From Papio anubis (taxonomy: Eukaryota > Chordata > Mammalia > Primates > Cercopithecidae): a stretch of 64,000 nt of DNA. The position numbers and the translations under genes are program-made. The DNA is taken from assembly GCF_008728515.1 (NCBI RefSeq), contig NC_044981.1, forward strand, positions 99,212,043-99,276,042. The letters run 5' to 3'. The notes beneath the pieces were generated by a model that worked only from the letters and a program-made list of their open reading frames with translations, was not told where the DNA came from and ran no database searches. Positions 1-12,342 of this stretch are shown one piece after another (position 1 is the first letter of the stretch; each line of letters starts with the position of its first letter).

Positions 1-1237
1 TCAAATAACTCTCTTTATAGTAATTAATTTTTGTTCTTTAATATTGATGCCTCCTCAAAGTGTTTTAAAACATAAATCAGTATCTTTAATGATATTTGGC
101 TTACTTTTTTGAGAATACAGATATCTCTACTTTCTCCTGAAATATAAATTTAGTTGAGAACATTAATTCATTAAGAGGGTTGAGAAATGCCTAACAATGC
201 TCAGGAACATATATGTTTACTTTTGTTTTCTTTTCTGCTGAAAACACAGTCTCACTCTATGTGTTGTTTCTTAGCTATAAAATAATAAGGCTTGGCTCTT
301 TGGTCTTAGACTGTGACCTAACATCTCTCATACAGATTCAAGGGTCTGCTTCTAACACCAGAAATTAAAGCAAGACTCTTTCCCTAGAAATTGATACTGT
401 AAGATTTGATTGCCTAATAAGATGCTATTATAAAAGATGCCAATTAAAAAATATTGGAACTACTAACAAAGAACTAGTTTTTATTTGTTAAAAAAAGATT
501 CATTGAGTAACCAACATGTGAAGTACACTGGGCTCAAAACAATGAATGACATACTATCCAAGATGATATAGAACTCAAGCTCCACATGGAAATTTCCATA
601 GCTTTTGCTTTCAGTTTTTATTGAATATTTACTGTGGCTTCCACTTGTTTGGCCATAATCAAGTGGATGCATATTATGAAAAACAAGTGATTGGTGAAGC
701 AGGATTTCTATCAAACTATATTCATTATATAATTTCTCTGTTCAGATGAAGTTTATTTATGAAATATTGAGAAAGCCTGATTTAAAGAAATAAGATTATT
801 CGGCCCAGTTAGAAAAAAAAATGCGTTTTAAAAATTGTGCCAGTAATTGCTTTTGTAATACAGTAAAACAACTTTTTGTAACACATACTATCATATCCTC
901 AAATTGATTTAATTCTGGGTAATACCACAAGGTGAAAGAAAACTCCAAGTTTTTATAAAATTGTCTTAAAAGTAGATCGATCGTTCTGATGAGGTTGTTT
1001 GTGTATAATGTTTCAAAGTTTTTTAAAAAAGAAGACAGACTATAAAATGATTAGGAGCAACTAAGCTTAGAATTTATACGAAAATATGTAACTGAAAAAC
1101 TACCCAACCATCTTTTATAACAAATAGACCATTGTTGTGCCTGGAAGAACAGAATAGACTCTTCCCAATTTCAGATAATTGTTTTATACAAATTCTCTAT
1201 ATACATTTATTTGAGGTTTCATTTGCATATATTGTCA
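1..1237. other. AT-rich unassigned DNA
   Basis: No coding frame, RNA gene or repeat family is recognisable. The sequence is AT-rich with short A and T runs. It may hold repeats too decayed to see by eye. Confidence 0.5.
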
Positions 1238-1365
1238 CAAATATCCATTGAATATCTATGACATTACTGACACTGTTATAGAAACTAGATGTGGCAGTGA
1301 GGAAATAAATTCACTATTATCATGAAGCAGTCACTCTACACCGTAATAAAAGAGAGTAGGTAAAA
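1238..1365 (-). mobile_element. Possible L2 3'-end relic
   Basis: The + strand resembles, weakly, the reverse complement of the L2 3' end. It has the 'aaatatccattgaa' motif that replaces 'aaatatttattgag', then a decayed 'gacactgtt' block, then a stretch like the one that follows in other minus-strand L2 copies. Similarity is low, so this is tentative. Confidence 0.3.
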
Positions 1366-2519
1366 CGTTGGGGTCAAAAATTTCAATAATTACTGGTAAA
1401 ATTTGATGTTTGGGGAATTTCAAATAAACTGTCATTTTTTAAAGTATCCTAGGTTTTTCACTGTCCAAGTCACAAGTATACTCATTAGAAAAGCCTGGGG
1501 GTACTGCCTGACATGCAATTTGAGAGTACAATATTTTGAGGAAAAGACCCAGTATGAAAAGGCAAAGAAGCAGATGCAAGTGAAGGAGATCATTAAGATC
1601 CATTTGCAATTGAAGACTAAAAGTCGAAAGAATATGAGTGAATGATAGAATATAATTATCAAGGATTGTACTGAACCAAAGGGGAAAATGCATCTAAGCA
1701 TATTAGACAGTAAATTCAATTTATACATACAGGCCTAACATATAAGAATCAGTCACCAAAACACTAGGTAAAAATAAATTTTGTGGTTTCATATACATAT
1801 TTCAGAATGTGATTTATAAATATTGTATATACGCATTTATAACAATTTTTAAAATATCTTTATGTTTTAATATAACTGTCAAACATTGCAGTAGGTACTT
1901 GTTAATGCTATTTAATTTCAACAGGCAGGCATTATCATACATCATACAAGCAGGAATATTTACTATAGGAGCCAGATCACCCCCTCTTCATCTCAACTTT
2001 ACCCTCTTGACTATAAATACCTATTTCCCAGCAGAAACAGCTGTTTACTTTGTTAAATAACAATAGTAGTCAAATCCACAGGAAGTTTTGTTCCTGGATC
2101 ACAGGTGTGTCCACAATACAGGCGTGGATTACCTATTAATAATGATAACTTCATAATTCCTGGCTCATTTTCCTTTTTAATTTAGATATTCTTGTTACGT
2201 ACAAGTAGATGCAAACTGTCATTACCTATAAATTTTTCTAGAACATTCAGGATCCATTTTGCTTCAGAGAAATGTCCCTGATCATTGGCAGCACATAATT
2301 TTTAAGAAAATCATGTCTGTTGTAATCAGACTGAAAATCTCTCGGTATCTGGTAGGTGGTCACTTCTAGGAACTGCCACAGACAAGATAGGCTGGCCTTC
2401 GGGAGAGCTACTGCAAGGTCTTTTTCCTGTCTGGGGGCTATATAGAGACAACACCAAGAGTGAACAAAGAGAATAGATTACACAGCAGCTAGAAACAATA
2501 ATAATAATTCTAAAAAGCA
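1366..2519. other. Unassigned DNA
   Basis: No element or gene is recognised. Open frames of 80-98 codons on both strands at 1403-1728 overlap each other and have no coding character. Confidence 0.5.
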
Positions 2520-2700
2520 TTTCAGGGGCATTTATACATATGCCAGGTCCTGTTTTAAGTACTTTATGTATATAAATTTACTTGATCCTTACAACAGCAC
2601 TACAATGTAGATGCTGTTATTATCCCTATTTTATAGGGGCCAAAACTAAAATACAGTGAGATGAAGTAGCTTCTTCCAGACTGTCCAGAAAGAGGGCTAG
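2520..2700 (-). mobile_element. MIR SINE
   Basis: This is a decayed tRNA-derived MIR read in reverse complement. Recognisable blocks are 'tgccaggtcctgttttaagt', the 'cttgatccttacaacagc' block, and 'ttattatccctattttata' followed by the region equivalent to 'gaggaaactgaggc'. MIR predates the placental radiation. No target duplication is visible. Confidence 0.75.
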
Positions 2701-2820
2701 GAAATACATTTTTGAAAATTAAAACAAAGCACATCGCATGGAGCTCTAACATAATGGAAAGGTCATTGAACTAAGGGTTCACAAAGGGATATAGATCATA
2801 ATGCTGTATGCTTGAAAGAC

Positions 2821-3367
2821 TGTGATGGTTAATTTTAGATGTCAACTTGAGTGGATTAAGACATACCTAGAGATATGGCAAAGCAATACTTCTGGGTGTG
2901 TCTCCTAGGGTGTTTCCAGGGGAGATTGGAGAGGGAATTGCACTGAATAGGGAAGATCCACCTTCAACATGAACAGGCACCATTCAATTGGCTGGAGGCC
3001 CAGTAGAACAAAAGAGGAGAGAAAAGTTTTTTTTTTTTTTTTTTTTCTTTCTCTGCTGAAGCTGAAAAATTCTTCTGCCCTAGGACATTAGTACTCCAGG
3101 CTCTTCTCCCTTGGGACTTTAGATCTTACACCAGCAGACCTCTGGTTCTCAGGCCTTTAACCTTGAACTGAGAATTACATGATTGACTTCTCTGGTTTTG
3201 AGGCCTCCAGACTGGGACTGAGCTATGCAACCAGCATTGCAGGGTCTTCAGATGGCAAGATGGCCTGTCATGAGACTTCTGTTCCATAATCTGGTCCCCT
3301 AATAAATTACCTCCTATCTATCTATCTATCATCTATCTATCTGTCTATCTGTCTATCTATCTATCTG

Positions 3368-3406
<39 letters not shown>

Positions 3407-3474
3407 CTCTCTCTATCTATCTATCTATCTATCTATCTCCCATTGATTCTATCTCTCTAAAGAACCCTAATACA
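2821..3474 (+). mobile_element. ERVL-type LTR (MLT2-like)
   Basis: The stretch starts 'tgtgatggttaattttagat' and ends 'agaaccctaatacag', the ends I associate with MLT2-type LTRs of ERVL. Inside are 'tctgggtgtgtctcctaggg' and 'ggcctccagactgggactga' blocks typical of that group. A T21-like tract sits near 3027-3048, and a large tetranucleotide repeat has grown near the 3' end, where related LTRs often have a CT/TA-rich run after the AATAAA (at 3300). Only 'gac' is shared by the two flanks, so a 5-bp target duplication is not demonstrated. Confidence 0.6.
3314..3438 (+). repeat. (TCTA/TCTG)n compound microsatellite
   Basis: About 125 bp of tetranucleotide repeat: TCTA units interrupted by one TCA slip, several TCTG units, a long TCTA run, a short CTCT interruption and a final TCTA run. 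The layout is like that of highly variable tetranucleotide markers. It lies inside the ERVL-type LTR at 2821-3474. Confidence 0.95.
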
Positions 3475-3579
3475 GACTTCAGCAATTTTAAGAACAACTT
3501 TACTGGAGCTTCATTGGTGCACAAATCTAAAGCTAATTTCAAGTGAGGAAAACATAAATTTAAGAAATTAACTACCATC

Positions 3580-3980
3580 ACTAAGTATCAACTAGGTCCT
3601 AAGCACTGTCTAAAATAATGGGCTTATAAAGATTTTTAAAAATTCACATTATTGAAGAGTGTAAAATCCAGTGGGAGAGAGGTATATTAAAAAACAATTG
3701 TAGCTTGACCTGATAAGCCTATGATGGACGGATATAAGAAGCATGAAGAGAGCAGAGAAATAAAATGAACCAATATGCGTTTCCCACAAAGGAAAGACAT
3801 TCGGAGCCAGCAGCTGAAGAATGAACAAGACTGCGTGTGAGTAATGGTGGAAGGCATTCCAAGCAGAAAGAATATTATGAGAAAGGGCAATGGAGAGTGA
3901 GAAAGCATATTCAAAGAATTAGAAAGATTTCAGTATCACTCAAGGTTTACCCTACAATAGAGAAGTGGTAGATGATGCTG
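3580..3980 (-). mobile_element. L2 LINE 3'-end fragment
   Basis: Reads as the reverse complement of L2. In order it shows the 'ctaagcactgtctaaaataa' region, the 'tccagtgggagagag' block (L2: ctagtgggggagac), and the 'ggaaggcattccaagcagaa' block (L2: gagcgttccaggcagag). Strongly diverged but the blocks are colinear. Confidence 0.55.
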
Positions 3981-6339
3981 CTGGACAGGAAGCTAAATTT
4001 AAAGCAGTTTAAAAGTTACAGAGGCACATGAACAAATTTTGTACCTGACAGTCTGGAGGCAGAAAATAATGAGCCTATATTATTTACTATAATCACTGTC
4101 TTCTTTTATTCAACCTGGCTTTATCAAATGGCAGATAAAGCCAAAAAGTGAAAGATTCTAATTGGAATCTGTTAGCAAATAAACATTGAAGTGGATAAAA
4201 ATTGATGACATAGGTTTAGCGTGTAGACAAGTCTCTGAAAGAAGTAAACGTGTATAGCTGGGATTCCGACAGAAATTTAATCTGGAGATGCTAAAAAAGA
4301 TATATTCCAAGTTGGAGTAGACATTTAAAAATCATATATTTATTTTATCAGAAATATATATGTAGATATAGTTTATTGTGGCTCAAATTACAAAAATTTG
4401 CAAGAGAGTAGCATATTGCATGCAGTGCATAGATAAATGATAAAAATAATAAGCTGGATTCAGTCCATAAAAAAATATTTAACCAATTCATCAATATTTG
4501 TACATTATTCAGTACATCAGCAAATATTTACCAACCATGTACCATATTCAACAGCATATTCAAAGTATTGAATATTAAAAAGTGTATGCCATACGTTGCC
4601 CTGCTACATCAGAAAGGCATATAAAGTCTGTATGTTATTATAATAAAACATATGAATAACAAATATTAAATAAAAGGCAAACTCAAACTATAAAAACTGT
4701 CATAAGACTCAAAGTTGTTCGAAATTTAAGCCAGCAAGTGACCATTTTATTTGGCAGATGATTATTAAAAATGCTGGAAATTACTGAGAAATATAATATT
4801 CAAGATGGGCACAATTTTGACAAATTGGTACAATCAATATAGACATATGCAAAATTGGGTTGGAGATTGATCAACTGAATTGATGTTAATGATTAAAAGT
4901 TAAATTGATATTAAGAATCTGAATGTAATACCATTTAAGATAATACATTATTATATACTCATTTCAATGTAACTGTTGTTGTATTTTATTATTCTATTTT
5001 TTTGGCCTTACTTGGAAATTCAGTGAACATAATATCCACTGACTGTCTTCTATATCTATCATTTTTTCTCTACTCTCTTAAATAATATCTTTATTAAGTT
5101 TTCTTAATTCTATCGTCTGTGTCTGTTGCTGGCTTTATGTAAAGTCTGTTCTCTTTCGTGCTCCATGTACTTTAGTCTTCATTTCTCAAATGATTTTGTC
5201 TTTTCCTTCTGTTTATTTCCTGAATTCTGCATGTTTTTGTTACATCCTATGGTTTGGCCATATTGTTTCAGAAATTGTGCATATGTGCTTTCTGGTTATC
5301 TTTCATAAAAGTGATTGCTTCTTTCATTTTTTTTAATTCATGTTGGAATGTTTACTTTGTGGCAATATCTTTCTGGTAAGTTTAATAACCCATAACAACA
5401 TTTTACTATTTTTATCTTGTGATCTGTAATATTTTTGTATGAATGTGGTATATTTTTATTTTGTGGTTATCTGAATGGTTGTATTTTGCTAAACAACTCT
5501 TGTAAGCATTTCCTCTGGAAGGGATGAGTAGGCCAGGGTGCTTCCCAGACTTTTCTGCTCATGAACTCCCTCGTGAGTTGCTGCTGTTGCTAATAATTGT
5601 TGCCATGTCTTCTTTACTCTTCCTACCCAAACTTCATTCAAAAGTTTTGAATAACAGCTCAGCGTTTCAAGTTGCTTCACAAGCTGTTGGCTGGGATGAG
5701 ATACAGTCTGGACTTTATGGCAATTACTTAATATTTACAAGAGGCATTTTGCTTTTACTTTCTGAGTTTCCATTTCTGGGTCACACTGATCTTTCCATAT
5801 TGTCTCTCTGTTTGCTTACCTGATATTCAAATTCAAGACTTGTCCATTCTTAGCCGTCATCAACAGCCTTGAGGATGTATTAAAAGAGTATGCCATTTTA
5901 TACTATATAATAATATTTGCTTTTATCACCACTGTCTGTACAAGGTGTGACAGTTCCATTCCTTAAGGTAATGAGCTATACCTAGGGATTTCTGAGATCT
6001 TCTAAAATTATGCCTCTCTCTCCATATTTATTGCATCTTGAAGTAATCACATGATAAGGTCTGGGAGTTTTCTTGATCTTCTAATTTTGCTGAAAATATG
6101 CCTGTTGGTGCTTTTATAGTTGTTGCTCTTGTCACTCCATCTACCTACTTAAAAACAACTTTTAAGCATAAATTCTAAAGCACATTATTAATTGTACCTT
6201 TATAATTGTAGTATCCTCATATACGAAACCCCTCAGATACTAGTCTATTCCTGTGAATGGTCTTTATGTTTTGATGAAAATTGTTGACGTTTCTTGCACC
6301 TTCAAATATTTGAATGTGTCTTTTTCTGTATATGAAATG
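3981..6339. other. Unassigned DNA, possible old LINE traces
   Basis: No gene is seen. Part of 5040-5480 (T-rich, with 'attctatcgtctgtgtctg') faintly resembles L1M 3' sequence, but not well enough to call. The 99-codon frame at 5524-5823 has no recognisable domain and overlaps a frame on the other strand. Confidence 0.4.
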
Positions 6340-6690
6340 GACTTCTCCTCTGTCCATTTGTAAAACTCGTTCATCAACCACGTTAAGTTACACTTCCTCG
6401 TGGAGCTTTTTTAAATTGTACTCCATCAGTTGTAAGCTGTTTTCTAAACTCTCCTAACACTTTGGATGTTTTATTTTGTTTCTTGTTTTTACCATTTCAT
6501 GGCTTGTTCCTACTAATTTCTATTCTGTTTTTGTGTAAATATATGTGTGGGGGTAGATTGTATGCTTTTGTCCTATCCTCCTTGTTGAATATATGTTCTT
6601 TGAGGGCATGTATTAATTATTTTACTAATATTTATGTCACCTGAAGGATATTTAACATATATATATTTCTAAATTGTTGAATACAAACTA
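6340..6690 (+). mobile_element. L2 LINE 3'-end fragment
   Basis: Colinear with the L2 3' end in sense orientation: the 'cttcctcgtggagc' block (L2: cctccaggaagcc), then 'tatgttctttgagggcatg' (L2: taagctccttgagggcagg), then the decayed terminal 'ttgttgaatac'. Highly diverged. Confidence 0.5.
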
Positions 6691-7998
6691 ATAAGTATTT
6701 TTGAGTGATTGCTATATATACAGCTGAATACGAGTTACAGGGGATGCAAGAGAAATATAAATATCAAAGTAAGTCTTAAAGAACTTAAACTATGTTTGAA
6801 GAAATAAGATTAAACTCACAAATTGTTGTGACTATTAATGAAATTAGAATGAAAAGGAGAGACTTTGAATGAGTTATATGGAATAATAAGCAAATTTGAA
6901 AAATTCTATGCTTTTTTTCATAAACAAAATACTAAACATTGTAACATTTATCCTGGATAAAATATTTCACCTGGTGATATCTGAAAACACTATGTACTTT
7001 AATGGAGTCTAACTGCTCTTATATATTTCTTTTTTCTTTTAAAAAATATGATATATCTTTAAAAAAAGGTATCACATATAAATATAAAACATTACAATTA
7101 TATATGGCTGTAGGATAAGACAGTAGAGGTAGACTGAATAACATTTATATGTTATAACAATAGATTCAAGTCTTCTTACAGTATTTGCTATATTATTGGA
7201 CATTTTTGAAGCACTGTTTTGAAAGACTGTCAGAAAAATTAATGTCCTTAATGCAATTCACCTGAATGTTTGATACCAAAATGTCATGAGAGAGTCAAGC
7301 TTCAGTGTGTCTCAAAGCTAAAATATCATTCTGAAGAGAAAACTGTGGTGTCAGGTGAGTGGTTAATTGGATGTCTACTTTCCTCCTTGGATTCTTTATG
7401 ATGGGAAGGAACGACTACCACTGAGCGAAATGCGGACAGCTCCAGAGGTACAATAAAATAAAATAAATCATTTAAAGTTTCAAATTATTTAGGTATTAGA
7501 GCTAAAATAAAATACAAGGTCTTATCATCAATGACTCTATGATTGTTCAATTAAAGATGCAAGAGAACTATTATTATAAAATTCATCTCTGAAGTGCAAG
7601 TTATTCAGTTGAAAGTGAACAAACTTATAGGTAGACATCATGGACTCAGAACTTGCTTCACATAAATCCCCTACCATCTTGCATCATCCATGAAATTTAT
7701 GAGAGGGTGCTATTAAAAGAGACGATGACATCTTGTACTATATATTCTTTCATTTTCTTTATCACTACCACCTGTACTAAGATACGCATGCAAATTCCAT
7801 TCTCAAGAAGAGCTACTATTAGTTGGTTTAGAACATTTCATTGATACAACAAAAGTCTGAAATGTGTTGAATCTCATTGGATGGGTCTGCTGATGAGGGA
7901 TAATAACATGACTTGTTTCTCAAGATAATCTAGATGTAGCAGATACATATATTTTTAATTTTTAAAAAAGTGCATGGTTTAATGTTCTCTATTTTCTA
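6691..7998. other. AT-rich unassigned DNA
   Basis: No element or gene is recognised. Several TATA-rich patches occur near 6650-7090. Confidence 0.5.
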
Positions 7999-8303
7999 GG
8001 CTTGGTATAGTGGCTCACGCTTTTAATCCCAGTACTTTTGGAGGCTGAAGCAAGTGGATCACCTGAGGCCAGGAGTTTGACACCAGCCTGGTCAAGATGG
8101 TGAAACTCTGTCTCTACTAAAAATATAAAAATTAGTGGAGTGCGGTAGTGGGTGCCTATGATCCCAGCTACTTGGGAGGCTGAAGCAGGAAAATAGCTTG
8201 AACCCAGAAGGTGAAGGTTGCAGTGAGCAGAGATCATGCCACTATACTCCAGGCTGGGCAAAAGAGTGAAACTCTGTCTCAAAAATAAAATAAAATAAAA
8301 TAA
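7999..8303 (+). mobile_element. Alu (AluS-like), full length
   Basis: A complete dimeric Alu from 'ggcttggtatagtggctcac' to an A-rich tail of ATAAA units. The left arm has the S-type 'cacctgaggccaggag' box and both arms are joined by the middle A-rich region. Flanks 'ttctctattttcta' and 'ttctttattttatt' may be a decayed target duplication. The open frame on the opposite strand is antisense Alu. Confidence 0.93.
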
Positions 8304-8437
8304 ATTTCTTTATTTTATTTCCATCTCTCCAGTGTCTCCCTTCCTTTCTTCCTTGACAATTGAAAGTCAGTTTTAATTATTAGCTTATAATTATTAAAGT
8401 AATAGAAATATAATAAAATGGAAAAGGTATGGGAATA

Positions 8438-8505
8438 GATATTCTGGTTTCAGTTCCTTTGTCTACTACCTAGGTGACCCTGGGCCCTTTCAAAGAATAC
8501 CAAAA
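8438..8505 (+). mobile_element. MIR SINE fragment
   Basis: A short sense-strand MIR piece around 'ctactacctaggtgaccctg', matching the MIR 'cttactagctgtgtgaccttgggc' core. Too short for firm subfamily assignment. Confidence 0.5.
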
Positions 8506-9179
8506 CACTGCTTATGCAGTCCAAGAAAAGAAATGCCCTTAACCAAGATACTATAAAACATTGATGTTATAAAATAAACACTGCTATTTTAAATCAATTA
8601 ATTAAAATGAAAATGTTAAAAACTAAAAATCAGATATAAGATGAAACAAATAGGCAAATATTAATCAGAAAATACACATAGTATTTGAGGAAACTACTAA
8701 CAATAGATGACATACAAGATTTATTTTTTCAAAGACACAGTATGCCTTTACAAATTGGTAAGTGAATATATAGCAGCACAAAAGAAAAGAGTTTAAAAAA
8801 TATGCAACACAGCAATGCCCAGAAGAGCAAGTTCAGAAGACAAATAGACATATAAAATTATGCTTAAATTCAGTAATATGAAATTCAAATTATTCAATTG
8901 AAAATGACTGATTGAAAACTTTTCACCAGACTGGAAATATTTAAAAATAACAATTTTTTGAGGTAATACAGAAAAATGTACTGTCATATATGTTTATAAA
9001 GGTGCAATTTGCTACATTTTTAAACAAAATATGCCAATATTTATGAAAACAAAATATACATTTATCCTTCAAACCATTTTGAGTACCTATCATATAAAAT
9101 TAAAACTGCATATATTTATTCCTTCTCTGACATGTTTGAAGTAACAGGGATTGATTTAATTCCATTTTTTTTTCTCACC
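8506..9179. other. AT-rich unassigned DNA
   Basis: Nothing recognisable between the MIR fragment and the start of the LINE unit. Confidence 0.45.
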
Positions 9180-10398
9180 ACTAGTCAAACATCGAAAAAA
9201 AAATCAGAAAAAAGAAACATGAAACAATCATCTTCAAGGCATTGGACCTAACAAAATAAGGAATAGTGTTTCCCGAGAAAATAGAAAAAAAATAGGATGA
9301 AATCAATGACCCACCCCCGCCCCCCGCAGCTTACTACCTTGAGAAAATGCCCAGGCCATATTGCAAGAAGGTAGAATCCAGATACAGTCCTTAAATCAAG
9401 ATGAGAAAGCGGGGTATCCATGGATGCCATAGCAGCTAGAATTTGCAGGCAGAATACTAGAGACAAGAGAGCTGCACAGAGAAGCCCAGGTATCTGCAGA
9501 CATTCTTTTTCTACTACTCAGCAGAATAATCAGAACTTCAGCAGAGTCTCATCAGCACACACATTAAGAAAACTTCCTAAGGAAAGAACCATCCAAAAGC
9601 ATTAGAAGGATGGTAGTTGACCCTCACAGGGCATGGAATGGAACCTGTTCAATTCAGCAAAACTGGACAAATTCAAAATTCATCAAGCAAGGGGTGCAGT
9701 ACCTAGAAGGGTCCTGCCATCTAATGAACCTTAAAAAGCAAGACATGAAAGTGTCAAACTATTTTTCAGTTGCATACTGTGTGTCTTAAGAAAGGTCAAG
9801 AATATTTATAGAGATAGACAGCACACAACAAGATAAAATCATATTGTCTGGCATCAATAAAAAATTACCAGATATGGAAAGAGGCATGATAATAATAACC
9901 CATATGTGGAGAAAAATCAATCAATCAAAACTAACCATAAACTGATACAGATGTTGAAATGAGCAGGTAAGGACCCCAAAACAGTTACTATAGCTGTACT
10001 ATATATGTTCCAAAGTTGAGACATTGAAGTTATACAGAGAGCAAATGAAACTGCTAGAGATGAAAATTATAATTTCTGAGAAGGAAATATATTTATAATA
10101 ATAGTGGGGGTAATGACAAATTAAATACTGAAAAAGAAAAGATTAGTGAAACTGAATTCAAATTTGAGGTTCTCTAAACCTAAATAACATGAAAACAAAA
10201 GGCACTTACACACATTAAAATGAATAATAAAGAGAAAATATCAAAAACAGGTAGAGAGAAGAGCATGTGACATCCAGAAGAACAAAAGGATGAGGGGCTT
10301 TTAGCAACAGCAACAAGCAACAAGCAGCAAGCTGAAAGACAGTGGAATCGATGTCTTAAAGTACTGGAGGAAAAAAAAAAGTGTCAACCCAGAATCCT
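9180..10398 (+). mobile_element. HAL1/L1M 5' region and ORF1, first part
   Basis: From about 9830 the sequence follows old L1 ORF1 and its upstream region: 'ggagaaaaatcaatcaatca', 'aactgatacagatgttgaaa', 'aaacagttactatagctgta', 'ctagagatgaaaattataat', then 'gacagtggaatcgatgtctt' and 'gtgtcaacccagaatcc' near the ORF1 C-terminal domain. The part before 9830 is less clear and may be 5' UTR. Many indels break the frame, so it is a relic. It is interrupted at 10398 by a younger L1 and resumes at 12343. Confidence 0.65.
10391..10398 (+). repeat. Target site duplication, left copy
   Basis: 'agaatcct' precedes the poly-T side of the inserted L1 and recurs at 12335-12342 after its other end. Confidence 0.75.
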
Positions 10399-10620
10399 GG
10401 TTTTTTTTGTTTGTTTGTTTTTTATACTTTATGTTCTAGGGTACATGTGCACAACTCGCAGGTTTGTTACATATGTATACATGTGCCATGTTGGTGTGCT
10501 GAACCCATTAACTCATCATTTACATTAGGTATATCTCCTAATGCTACTCCCCCTCCCCCTACCCCACAACAGGCCCCGGTGTGTGACGATCCCCTTCCTG
10601 TGTCCAAGTGACCTCATTGT

Positions 10621-11223
10621 TCAATTCTCACCTATGAATGAGAACATGCGGTGTTTGGTTTTCTGTTCTTGTGATAGTTTGCTAAGAATGATGGTTTCCA
10701 GCTGCATCCATGTCCCTGCAAAGGAAACAAACTCAGGCTTTTTTATGTCTGCATAGTATTCCATGGTGTATATGTGCCACATTTTCTTAATCCAGTCTGT
10801 CATTGATGGACATTTGGGTTGGTTCCAAGTCTTTGCTATTGTGAATAGTGCCACAATAAACATACGTGTGCATGTGTCTTTATAGCAGCATGATTTATAA
10901 TCCTTTGGGTGTATACTCAGTAATGGGATGGCTGGGTCAAATGGTATTTCTAGTTCTAGATCCCCGAGGGATCGCCACATTGTCTTCCACAATGGTTGAA
11001 CTAGTTTACAGTCCCACCAACAGTGTAAAAGTGTTCCTATTTCTCCACATCCTCTCCAGCACCTGTTGTTTCCTGACTTTTTAATGATTGCCATTCTAAC
11101 TGGTATGAGATGGTATCTCATTGTGGTTTTGATTTGCATTTCTCTGATGACTAGTGATGATGAGCATTTTTTCATGTGTCTGTTGGCTGCATAAATGTCT
11201 TCTTTTGAGAAATGTCTGTTCAT
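10621..11223 (-). pseudogene. L1 ORF2p C-terminal fragment (open, 200 codons)
   Basis: This open frame encodes the last part of L1 ORF2p downstream of the reverse transcriptase. It begins at an internal Met of 'MNRHFSKED', contains the cysteine-rich motif (Cys, 3 residues, Cys, 7 residues, His, 4 residues, Cys) within 'CWRGCGEIGTLLHCWWDC', and stops close to the natural ORF2 end. Without the endonuclease and reverse-transcriptase domains it cannot act on its own, and there is no reason to think it is expressed. The intact frame shows low divergence from functional L1. It is the 3' portion of the inverted L1 at 10399-12334. Confidence 0.9.
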
Positions 11224-11278
11224 ATCCTTTGCCCACTTTTTGATGGGGTTGTTTTTTTCTTGTAAATTTGTTTGTAAT

Positions 11279-12334
11279 TGTCCCTGTTTGCAGATGACAT
11301 GATTATCTATTTAGAAAACCCCATCGTCTCAGCCCCAAATCTCCTCAAACTGATAAGCAACTTCAGCAAAGTCTCAGGATACAAAATTAATGTGCAAAAT
11401 CACAAGCATTCTTATATACCAATAACAAACAAACAGAGAGCCAAATCATGAATGAACTCCCATTCACAATTGCTTCAAAGAGAATAAAATACCTAGGAAT
11501 CCAACTGACAAGGGATGTGAAGGATCTCTTCAAGGAGAACTACAAACCACTGCTCAACGAAATAAAAGAGGACACAAACAAATGGAAGAACATTCCCTGC
11601 TCATGGATAGGAAAAATCAATATCATGAAAATGGCCATACTGCCCAAGGTAATTTATAGATTCAATGCCATCCCCATCAAGCTACCAATGAATTTCTTCA
11701 CAGAATTGGAAAAAACTGCTTTAAAGTTCATATGGAACCAAAAAAGAGCCCTCATTGCCAAGACAATCCTAAGTCAAAAGAACAAAGCTGGAGGCATCAC
11801 GCTACCTGACTTCAAACTATACTACAAGGCTACAGTAACCAAAACAGCATGGTACTGGTACCAAAACAGAGATATAGACCAATGGAACAGAACAGAGTCC
11901 TCAGAAATAATACCACACATCTACAACCATCTGATCTTTGACAAATCTGACAAAAACAAGAAATGGGGAAAGGATTCCCTATTTAATAAATGGTGCTGGG
12001 ATAACTGGCTAGTCATAAGTAGAAAGCTGAAACTGGATCCCTTCCTTACTCCTTATACAAAAACTAATTCAAGATGGATTAGAGACTTAAATGTTAGACC
12101 TAAAACCATAAAAACCCTAGAAGAAAACCTAGGCAATACCATTCAGGACATAGGCATGGGCAAGGACTTCATATCTAAAACACCAAAAGGAATGGCAAGG
12201 AAAGCCAAAATTGACAAATGGGATCTAATTAAATTAAAGAGCTTCTGCACAGCAAAAGAAACTACCATCAGAGTGAACAGGCAACCTACAAAATGGGAGA
12301 GAGTTTTTGCAATCTACTCATCTGACAAAGGGCT
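11279..12334 (+). pseudogene. L1 ORF2p reverse-transcriptase fragment (inverted segment)
   Basis: Sense-strand L1 ORF2 sequence from the reverse-transcriptase catalytic box (FADD at 11287-11298) through the thumb and connection region to 'SSDKG' near 12330. A single-base loss near 11390-11400 shifts the frame, so FADD is not in the same frame as the long downstream frame. That frame runs from a Met at 11448 to 12350 (300 codons), the last few codons being non-L1 flank. The N-terminal endonuclease and the first half of the RT domain are missing. Enzymatically dead, but young enough to keep a long open frame. Confidence 0.92.
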
Positions 12335-12342
12335 AGAATCCT
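12335..12342 (+). repeat. Target site duplication, right copy
   Basis: 'agaatcct' repeats the 8 bp at 10391-10398 and marks the rejoining point of the interrupted HAL1/L1M. Confidence 0.75.

Larger units (their letters stand above)
10399..12334 (-). mobile_element. Primate L1 (L1PA type) with 5' inversion
   Basis: A truncated, primate-specific L1 inserted into HAL1/L1M. The left part (10401 to about 11277) is the 3' UTR and ORF2 C-terminus on the minus strand, starting with a T-rich tract that is the poly(A) tail. The right part (about 11278-12334) is upstream ORF2 sequence in + orientation, starting at the reverse-transcriptase FADD region. This head-to-head arrangement, with a short loss at the junction, is the classic twin-priming inversion. 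The 8-bp target duplication 'agaatcct' supports a single insertion event. 3' UTR wording such as 'tttgttacatatgtatacat' indicates L1PA, younger than the host element. Exact subfamily is not resolved. Confidence 0.93.

Noticed and set aside
3314..3438. Regular repeats as a possible CRISPR array
   Set aside because: A 4-bp period without spacers is a microsatellite, and the context is primate.
2821..3474. 5-bp target duplication around the ERVL-type LTR
   Set aside because: Only 'gac' matches on both sides; five bases do not.
5040..5480. L1M 3' end
   Set aside because: Only one short block resembles L1M; not enough colinear matches.
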